Shown piece after piece: positions 53,361 through 61,529 of a stretch of 64,000 nucleotides of DNA. The stretch's first letter is position 1; each line of letters opens with the position of its first letter. The stretch comes from Blepharisma stoltei (taxonomy: Eukaryota; Ciliophora; Heterotrichea; Heterotrichida; Blepharismidae): assembly GCA_914767885.1 (NCBI GenBank), contig CAJZBQ010000002.1, forward strand, positions 62,001 to 126,000, in the 5' to 3' direction. The notes under the pieces were generated by a model, which saw only the letters and a program-made list of their open reading frames with translations, was not told the origin of the DNA and searched no databases. The position numbers were made by a program, and so were the translations under genes.

Positions 53361-55886
53361 ATGATAAGAAACAGACTCAAAACAAGCTCATCAGTGATCG
53401 ACGTAAACGAAGATATACTTTTAATTACCAATAGGGACGATTATTAATTTATCCAAGATTTACTGATTATTCATAGAAAAGTACTATAAACTTCGAAAGC
53501 TTCAAAAAGAGTTTCTAAGAGGCCATAATAGGATAAGAATCTCTACTAACTCCTCCCTTTAAAATTGGAACAACTATAGATAAATTTCCATTTTTTAGGT
53601 AATTAACTCCCTTTAAATTGAACACAGTTTTATGTTTTTAATAGAAAATTTATAGATAAAAGTACCCTTTTTTATATGTATGTTTTCGACCTAGTTTAAC
53701 TGAAGGAATGCAGGCTGAATAATATTTAAACGATAAATTAATTGATAAAAATAAAATACATGTGCCCAATTTATATTTTTAAAATATTTTATTAAAAAAC
53801 ATGTTCCCTCTTTAAATTGGAACAGAATTTCAAATTTGAAGGGGAGTAAAAAAGTTGCGAAAAGTGAGCGACAAAGCCCAGCTGTAGTTAGCTCAGCCAG
53901 TCAGCTTCCTAAGCCTTATGAAGTCTTACAAAATTATTTAAAAAAGCGAAACATAGAGAACCAAGAATCAAGCCCATCTCGAGAAGTAAACACTTCCCGA
54001 AAAGGATTTGGTTCTACTGCAAAACTGCATGCAAAACCTACTCACAGGCGAATTTACTCTGATCAATTTCAAAATGGTTTTAATATCCCATTAAAGCAAG
54101 AACCTGAAGAAAATCCACAAAATTTCCCTATTAATCTTGTAAGAGTAAGCCCACCAAAAATATTTAAATTATTAATATAATTTATTTCTAAATTTATTTT
54201 TTTAAAAAAATTCCTCACCAAAAACAGACGCAAGAAAAAAATCGTTTTTCGATTTAAATCTCACTCCTCGAAAAAAATCTCCACTGAACGCTTCAAAACA
54301 AAATTCAATTAATTCATCTACTTCAGAGCTCCAAATTGAAGAAGAAACTCGAGAAAAGCTTATCCAGTACATTTCCTCATATTTCAGAAAGCATTTAGAA
54401 GAACCTACCACTTCTTTAGAATTTTATCAAGTTGGCGAAATGATTGGAAAAGGGGCTTTTGGAAGAGTAATGCTAGGGGTTCACAATCTGACTGGGTATA
54501 AAGTAGCACTTAAAGCTATAGAAAAAATCCACATGAAAAATGAAGACTCCAGAAGGAAAGTTTTGCATGAGGTACTAATTTTGAAAAAAGTTCGACATAA
54601 AAGGGTGAACAGAATTCTCGAAGTTTTTGAATCCTCAAAATTTTTTTTATAGGGAAATTATATGGATTTTAGATTATACTTATAAGGATGTTGGAAATCT
54701 AATTTTCTAAGTTTTATGGGAAAATAAGTATTAATAACTAAAAAAGCCTAGGCACTTTGCCATAAAAGGCATATTAATTGAGAATTATAAACTTTTATAG
54801 CCTAAAATATACCATAAAGTAGCATATATTGTTATGGAATATGCAGGTGGTGGAGATCTCCTCCATTTTGTAAAAAGAAAAGGCAAAATACTAGAAGGAG
54901 AAGCCAAAAGAATTTTTAGACAAATTCTTGAAGGGGCTATAGCGATCCATTCTCATGGTATCATTCATAGAGATTTCAAGCTTGACAATATTTTAATAGA
55001 CTCAGATTATTCTTCTGTCAAAATTTGTGATTTTGGAGTAAGTCGTTCTATCAAGAAAGGAGATATACTATGCTGATCAATTTTATATAAAAATATCATG
55101 ACTGCAGGCTTATTCTTATTGAAAATAAGCTAAAATATTCCAATTTATACAAATTTAATACAGATATAAAATTATATAATAAATGAGCAATGCGGAACAC
55201 CAGCTTATCTGGCCCCAGAAATGATAATTGGGAGAGGATATGAAGGAGTTTCAGTTGATATCTGAAGCTTAGGAGTCCTATTATATGCAATGCTGTGTGG
55301 AACAGTTCCATTTAAAGCCAAAAATTTGAATGACTTGCATAAGTTGATTTTATTAGGAAAATATAATATTCCTGACCATATCTCAGAAGAAGCAAAAGAC
55401 TTAATTTCAAAATTTTTGACAGCGATACCACAATATAGAATTACACTGAGAGAAGCTTTGGAGCATAGATGGTTTTACACGGAAGATACAGAGCCTGAAG
55501 CTCCCAAGCCAAGATTTTCAGATATTCAGACAGAAAGAGACTTACACCCACTTTAAATCAGAAAAAATATGATAAAATCTACCTTTTTTCTGAAGTAAAT
55601 CTATTAAAATTGGTATAGATAGGCGCTCTAAAATTTTTTTTTACTTATAAACATATACTTTTTTCTATAAAATATTTATTTTAAAAATTAAAATTGGAAA
55701 ACATTATTGTTCTAAATAATTGAGTTAGAAAAAATAAATGAATCAATTGTATCACATGTATCTAAATTTGGATACCCAAGAAGCTACCTAATTAATGCAT
55801 TACAGAATGGAGATCTCAATCATTCAACTGCATCATATTATATCTTGCAAGAAAATGCATTGAAATTGCAAGCCTTGAATTCATAA
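53361..55886 (+). CDS. CAMK-like (MARK/SNF1-type) kinase with UBA domain
   Basis: About 546 residues after six inserts are removed. An N-terminal region rich in Ser/Arg/Lys precedes the kinase: VGEMIGKGAFGRVMLGVHN, VALKAIEKI, VMEYAGGGDLLHFV, IIHRDFKLDNILI, ICDFGVSRS, EQCGTPAYLAPEMI, VDIWSLGVLLYAML. After the final IES the frame adds ESIVSHVSKFGYPRSYLINAL and LNHSTASYYIL, a UBA-like segment typical of MARK/SNF1 kinases. Without removing 55545-55718 the gene would seem to end at RDLHPL and lose this domain. TGA is Trp at YWLFIEK and IWSLG. Stop TAA. Confidence 0.85.
53424..53451. other. Candidate 28-nt IES
   Basis: Removal between TAs of two TTA codons joins NEDILL to SKIYWLF and restores frame; otherwise a TAA follows. 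Confidence 0.5.
53549..53848. mobile_element. Third MITE family, 300-nt IES
   Basis: TA-bounded, ends ACTCCTCCCTTTAAAATTGG and CAAATTTGAAGGGGAGT, with subterminal repeats CCCTTTAAATTGAACA and CCCTCTTTAAATTGGAAC. Termini are also CTCCC...GGGAG but the core differs from the other two families. Excision joins RIRIST to KKVAKSER. Confidence 0.85.
54163..54256. other. IES, 79-94 nt, boundaries ambiguous
   Basis: Right TA is in GATTTAAATC; four left TAs are in phase, giving SPPK + I/IFKL.. + NLTPRKKSP. Confidence 0.6.
54652..54826. other. IES, 175 nt
   Basis: Joins ESSKFFL to YIVMEYAGGGD in the kinase domain. Confidence 0.88.
55068..55181. other. IES, 114 nt
   Basis: Joins IKKGDI to NEQCGTPAYL in the activation segment. 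Confidence 0.9.
55545..55718. other. IES, 174 nt (or 183)
   Basis: Joins QTERDL to IELEKINESIV and links kinase to UBA. Confidence 0.72.
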
Positions 55887-57328
55887 AATCTATTTTTACA
55901 ATTTAATTTAATTTTTAAATTTTCTTGGATAATTTAATACAAACATTTATGGAAAAGTAAAGAGATTTTTTAGAATAATATTCTATGATAAATCATTTAA
56001 AAAATGATTAGGAAGAATTTGTAGCACGAGTAAGGATTCTGCTACAGCATGAGTCTTTCTAGTTGTGAATGTATGAAGCATTGCAGTTAAAATGGAGATA
56101 AAGACATGATGCAATGAGGAGTCAGGGAGACAGCGCGAAGATAGAGATTCAGTGGATTCTGGGAAACTTTTAATTTAGATGTTCTATTTTGAATGCTCAA
56201 GTAGATGATGCATTTAAAACAAAATTTCTCGTAAGTGTGGATGCACTTGGAGATCTGATGGAGTTTTGTTGTTGTGAATATACGGAGTTTAACTTGGTGG
56301 AAGTAATAGAACTTTTGCTTTGTGGAAGAGGTGAACAGCTAATTAAAAAGAGAAAAGTGCTGGTAAGCCGCAGTAAAAGTTCAAGATAAGATTCAATTAA
56401 AATTTAAAAAAATGTTTTTGGCAATATTTTTGGGTGTGCTAACATGCGGAAAAATGTCCCGAAATATGAGCCCATCCCATTTTAATGATTAAATAATATC
56501 GCAACTATATGATTATTGACATGCAGCCATTCAAAAAACACCAAAAATTTCCGTTGGATCTAATGGAAGTTTTTATGAAGATACATTTTTACAATATTCT
56601 TTAAATAGTGTCAAGCTTGAAATTGGATTTAAGATTTAATCCTGCCTTTTGGTTGACTCTCCTAAAATCTAAATATCTCTGATATAAATCGATCTGACCC
56701 TATCAAGAATTGATTTTTGTGATAATATCTAAGTCTGATCTAAAATTATAGTTTCTGATAAAATGTCATCATATGCTTTAATTTGCCCTTTCTCTTCCAG
56801 AGGACAATCGAGCCTTATCAGGTGGTACAGCAAACACCATTTGGATATGATACTTTCGCAGCCCCTCCTATTAGTTAGAAATTTCTATGTGTTTTCCATT
56901 TGAAATATGGTTTTTAAATTAGAATGAATGATTCCATAAATTATCAGTTTTGTTCTATCTTGGTTAGTATTTTTTATTAGCCTCTTTTTAATGAGGCTAT
57001 TCTAATGATTTTAAAGAGCTGAAATTCTTTTTCAACAATTTAATAATTAATAATCTGAGAATTTTAAAATTTATATAAGATTAAGGTTTCTTAGAAAATT
57101 TCCAATAAACTTATATGACCACTTCCCTTATGCCCTACGATTTAATGCTATAACCTGAGCCAAAATGAGGCTCAGTTTATATCATATTCTCTTTTATAAG
57201 CGTACAATTCACTTTATTTCTGGATTGCAAACTCGCTTAAGTCTATTTATAGAAATAAACTATTAAATTTAAAGAGATATTTAAAGGATTATTAATTTTA
57301 ATTAATATTTAAAGCCTGCAATAGAATT
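55887..57328. other. Intergenic or unresolved coding remnants
   Basis: Between 56000 and 56390 there are open stretches with TGA-Trp (LVVNVWSIAVKMEIKTW; then AFKTKFLVSVDALGDLMEF to SRSKSSR-TAA), but I could not join them into a gene or name a family. The rest is AT-rich without repeats that I recognise. Confidence 0.35.
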
Positions 57329-57931
57329 ATGAGTGATAAAGGACGCAGTTTCATATCAAAAGATACCGATTTTGCAGCTCATAGCTCTCATTCTATAGGT
57401 TTCATACCTAAAGTTAGGAAATTTTCAGAAAGTACATCATCTATAAAAATTGACGAAAACAAATTTCATAAGACTCAAACACTACCAACAGAGAAAAAAA
57501 GATACAAAAAGTCCAAAAATAAATTAATAGACGAGCTAAATGAACTAAAATTGCTTCCATTATATGGTCAAGCCCTTGAAGAAGCTATTCGGCTAGAAAA
57601 AGAGCTCGCACAGGGCAAAACAGTTGACATAACATTTAGCATGCACTATAACACAGCGTTTGGAGAAAGAATGATCATTCTAGGAGGCCACGAAGTCATG
57701 GGAAATTGAAGGTCCGACAGAGCTTTAGATCTTGAATGGACAAATGGGAATATTTGGAAAGCAACTATAAGCCTAAGCCAGAAGTCAAAAGATATAGAAT
57801 ACAAATACGCAATTGTGAAAGGAAATCTCGTGAAATGGGAAGGAGGTGATAACAGGATTCTGAGGCCAAGTGAAGCTATACAATCTGGGAATAGGCTACT
57901 GCTTAATAAGTTCGATATTTGGAGAAGATAA
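57329..57931 (+). CDS. CBM20 starch-binding domain protein
   Basis: A 200-residue ORF with one TGA-Trp (MGNWRSDRA). The N-terminal half is basic and helical with no signal peptide. The C-terminal ~100 residues form a CBM20: ITFSMHYNTAFGERMIILGG, then GNW, LEWTNGNIWKATISL, IEYKYAIVKGN, VKWEGGDNRIL, which carries the Trp residues that stack on glucose units. It may bind glycogen or another alpha-glucan and target a partner to it, as laforin-like or storage-granule proteins do; the catalytic part, if any, is not here. No IES. Stop TAA. Confidence 0.9.
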
Positions 57932-59402
57932 TTAAATCTAACTTTGGAATGCTTTAATTCTATGTAAAATTTATACTTTTTGAGTATATATAATGGTAAG
58001 ATCTGAGTCCCATTCTGTCTGGATTAATTTTTTTTTTATTTTATAATTTCCATTAACCCAATCTAAAGTTATAACTAATTTTATTTAAATTACTTAAATA
58101 ATGTTTTATAAATGAGAAATCTTGGACTCAGCAAAAACTGAAGATATGCCAAAAGGAAGAATTAACTAAATAAATCTATATTACAATCGCTTCAATTTTC
58201 CTTTGGAATCTCTAGGATTTAAATAAATATTTATTACCAAGACTAAAGAATTAACATAAATAACTCAGAAAACAAAAATTTTCACTTTAGGCTCAACTGA
58301 AATACACAATATAATTGGAAACTGGCTCTAATCTGACCTAGTGTCCCCTTCAGATTTAACATTTTTTGCGTTCATGCAAAGCTGTTTGATATATTTTAAA
58401 CTTCTATGCAGAAGAGAGATCATAAGGACTCGGAAACTGCTTAATAGTCATAATACCCTTGCTTTACTTATCATTTGAAATTAAACTTTAGAAATCTGCG
58501 TATGATGGAATTTCTCAAATTTAAAAATGAATATCCACTTATATTCTGCACAGAATAAAAATATTTATGATGATTAGTTCAAGGTCGAGCTATAGTAGTG
58601 CTCAGATATTTCATCTAAATTAATATATGCTGGATAGATAAGCTTGATTATAAACTTTTAAGTTCCTTGATTTAAAAGAAATGACTATAAATTTCCATAT
58701 CGACATATAGTAATTGCCCGAGGATGGCGCTATCTTGCGCCATCCTCGGGCAATTACTATATTTCCATGTGATAGATAATTATGGGAATTTTATTGGTTA
58801 AGAGACTATGAGGAGATTGCGCTTATTAAAATTATTATAGAGGACAATATTTTCTTGATATTTATACCTGTTTTTGGCGTGGCGAAAATCAAGGGAAGAA
58901 AAAAGTATAGATTTATTTGAGAAGATGCGCACAAAGAATGCAGAAAGCTTGAGCAGATGAGAGTAAATAAATGAGAAATTGAAAGGGATTAAGGTGCCAA
59001 CCCAAGTATTTTGTGCTAGAGTTTTATAAAGGATTTCCTGATACAAAAGTGATGTATAGGTATATGGCAGAAAATCCAATAGATGATTATAGCCAAAAAA
59101 TTAAAAGAAAATAGTTGAGAAATAAAGGAAATTAATGCAAACTTGGCAATGCTGAAAACATTTATACTTATAATATTCGCAGACAGCATCCTCATTTATC
59201 TATAATGATCCATATAAATCTACTTTATGCTAATTCACATATATGAACAGAAAAAAGTGAAAATGGCTTTACAAAGAATTCCAAGACCTAATTAAAATTT
59301 TTATGTCTATAAACTATAACTAAATTCCCCACAATTAACTTGCTTATTTAATTCAGCAATTATTATAGCATTTGCATTTTTTTGTATATATATTCCATAT
59401 TT
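57932..59402. other. Intergenic with palindrome and possible gene fragment
   Basis: AT-rich. It holds the 25-bp palindrome at 58706-58761. At 58780-59115 a plus-strand frame with TGA-Trp reads LRDYEEIALIKIIIEDN.., FIWEDAHKECRKLEQM, then after small disruptions KGIKVPTQFYKGFPDTK and MAENPIDDYSQKIKRK-TAG. The disruptions could be tiny introns (13-16 nt). I give no function and am unsure that it is a gene. Confidence 0.4.
58706..58761. repeat. Perfect 25-bp inverted repeat, 6-nt loop
   Basis: Arms 58706-58730 and 58737-58761 are exact complements (outer TATAGTAATTGCCCG, inner AGGATGGCGC), loop TATCTT. Far more GC-rich than its AT-rich surroundings, flanked by TA and by TTTCCAT on both sides. 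Confidence 0.95.
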
Positions 59403-61011
59403 ATGAGTCTACCGGGCCCTGTTGAGAGAGCTCTCGAAAGAATCGGGTGGGGAAAATACCAAACCCGTCTCTACTTTAATTGCCTTGCTGTAATTTCTAC
59501 AAAGGGTGTAACAACGTCCATGATTTGGACAGAAACGACTTCAATAATGATGTACAAAAGCAAAGATCTTGAAGGAATTTTGAAAACTCTTGTTCCGATG
59601 TCACTTAATCTTGGGACTTTATTAGGCTGCTATTTATTTTCATATCTCATTGGATATCTTGGTCGAGCTCCTGTATATAGAAATACAATAATTGTGACTG
59701 CACTAGGAGGAATGATTATTAGCATTTTCCCATATGAATATGTTATACTTATTGGCTTGCTTATTATATGCTGAATTAGGTGAATTTTTAAAAAAAAATT
59801 ATAAATAAAAAATATGTGGAGGTTTTATTGGTGGGAATAGGCTTTGGAATTGGTGGAGACATGACGCTATCGTCTACTGTGCTAATGGAAAGCATTCCTC
59901 CTAGCAATATGAGGGTTATAACGATGCTGAATATTGGTTATAGCTTTGGCACAGGACTTGCTATAGGAGTAGCGATTATTATTGAAGCTGTTTATTTTGC
60001 GTCTGTTCCTGACTGGGTAATTTTGATATGAATGGGAACACTTTTTAGTGGGATTTTAATATGATTGAGAAAAGGAATTTTAGAAAGTCCTATGTATTTA
60101 CATTCAAAAGGAGATTTAAGGCTAGAAGCAGTGATGCAGCAGATTGCTAAAATTAATGGGAAAAATCATACAAATGTCAGTCTTGATGAGTCAAGAAAAC
60201 CTGAAGGAGAAGTCCATGTGGAACGAGAAAAAAAAATTTATTATTTTTTAATTATAAACAAATTTAATAGAAATGTTATAAAAAATACTGATTATTTATA
60301 TAGAAAAGTTTAATTAGTGTATTTAAAAGACCATATATCACTGCTACCCTCGTTCAAAGTATCCAATACCTCACTTGCAATTTTGCTTATTTCGGGATGA
60401 TCTTATTTATGCCAATGATTTTGCCTGAAACTTCTACCTTGGAGTCTTATACTGTCATTTTAATCCAACAATTATGTAAATATTATACAGGTGGGATGGC
60501 TGGCTGTGGTCTAGCTGCATATATGATTTACACACCACTAGGAAGAAGAGGAACAGAAACATTAGGATTTATTTTAGCAGGATTCTGTATGTACCCGTTT
60601 ATGGCCTCTGACAAATTGTGAATTGTAATTCCTATTTAGATATATTCTTTATTAAAATAAAATTTATTTTTATTTTTTTTAAAAATAATTTAATATTGCT
60701 GAGAATGCAGGGAATACACATTTTCATGCTTAATTTCATGTTTTTTGATGATTGGGTCCTCCACAATGTACACACATTCTCAAGAATTGTATCCGACACA
60801 TATTAGAGGAATTGGAGTAGGGTGACTTACAGGGATGTGCTTGATGACGTCTGTTATCACGCCTCCGATCATAGGAATCTTACAAGAACTTGTAGGGAAT
60901 TTTCTAGTCTTGGGGTTATGTGGGGCCTGCTTCTTTATAGCAGGATCATTGTCATATTTATTGCCAGAAACTCTCAGTGCAAGAGAAGTGTACATTGAAA
61001 ATAACATTTAA
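59403..61011 (+). CDS. MFS transporter (SV2/organic-solute carrier type)
   Basis: About 466 residues and 11-12 hydrophobic helices after three IESs are removed. Starts MSLPGPVERALERIGWGKYQ, like the SV2/SVOP opening. The loop-2 segment YLGRAPVYRNTIIVTALGG has the Gly-Arg pattern of the family; the central helices (VGIGFGIGGDMTLSSTVLME, SIPPSNMRV) match the Gly-rich helix 4 and the following loop. The end reads ELYPTHIRGIGVG and LLPETLS, the last close to the PETLG motif. TGA is Trp at ILIWMGT and VGWLTGM. It moves an unknown small solute. Stop TAA. Confidence 0.85.
59769..59827. other. IES, 59 nt, boundary uncertain
   Basis: Joins IGLLII to LVGIGFGIGG. It discards a plausible CWIRW stretch, so another junction may be right. 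Confidence 0.5.
60251..60321. other. IES, 71 nt
   Basis: Joins EKKIYYFL to FKRPYITATL. Confidence 0.72.
60639..60716. other. IES, 78 nt
   Basis: Joins KLWIVIPI to YTFSCLISCF. Confidence 0.85.
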
Positions 61012-61529
61012 TTAGAATATTGAAAATAGCTCATTAAAATAAATAAATAAAGAAGGTCTTAGAAATATTAGGAAGATTATTAATTTATTCCAGAAGCGTA
61101 GTATTTTGGATTTTTTTTCTATTTAGATTTAAAAATAGCTTAATTACTAACTAATTATATTACGGGAATCTCTCCCCAAATTTTATCCATGATGCCCTTT
61201 TCCATTTACCTGTGCTTATTTTCATAGCATAATATGGAATTCTCTTTGCTACAGCACTGATCTATTGAATTTAAATAATTAATGTGCGATAGTGTCTTTA
61301 AAAAGTTTTTTTTCTGCCACTAGCATTGACAAATAGATTATTTATAAAGATTCTATGCTGATCATAAATTCATTTTTTTAACCCTCTAGAGAAGTTTTAT
61401 TGAAGAATTACCCTTGGAAGCACAAGAAAGCCCTTAATTATTTAAGCATAATTAAATAAGTTAACAATCTCACCCTAGGCCTTCAAGTTGGGCACTCCTA
61501 ACCTTTAATTTAAATTGACACAAATAAAT
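61012..61529. other. Intergenic, AT-rich
   Basis: Nothing recognised between the MFS gene and the FHA-PP2C gene. Confidence 0.5.

Noticed and set aside
53360..53460. 32-nt GT..AG intron in the kinase N-terminus
   Set aside because: It leads into a frame that stops within 12 codons; all well-supported introns here are 15 nt.
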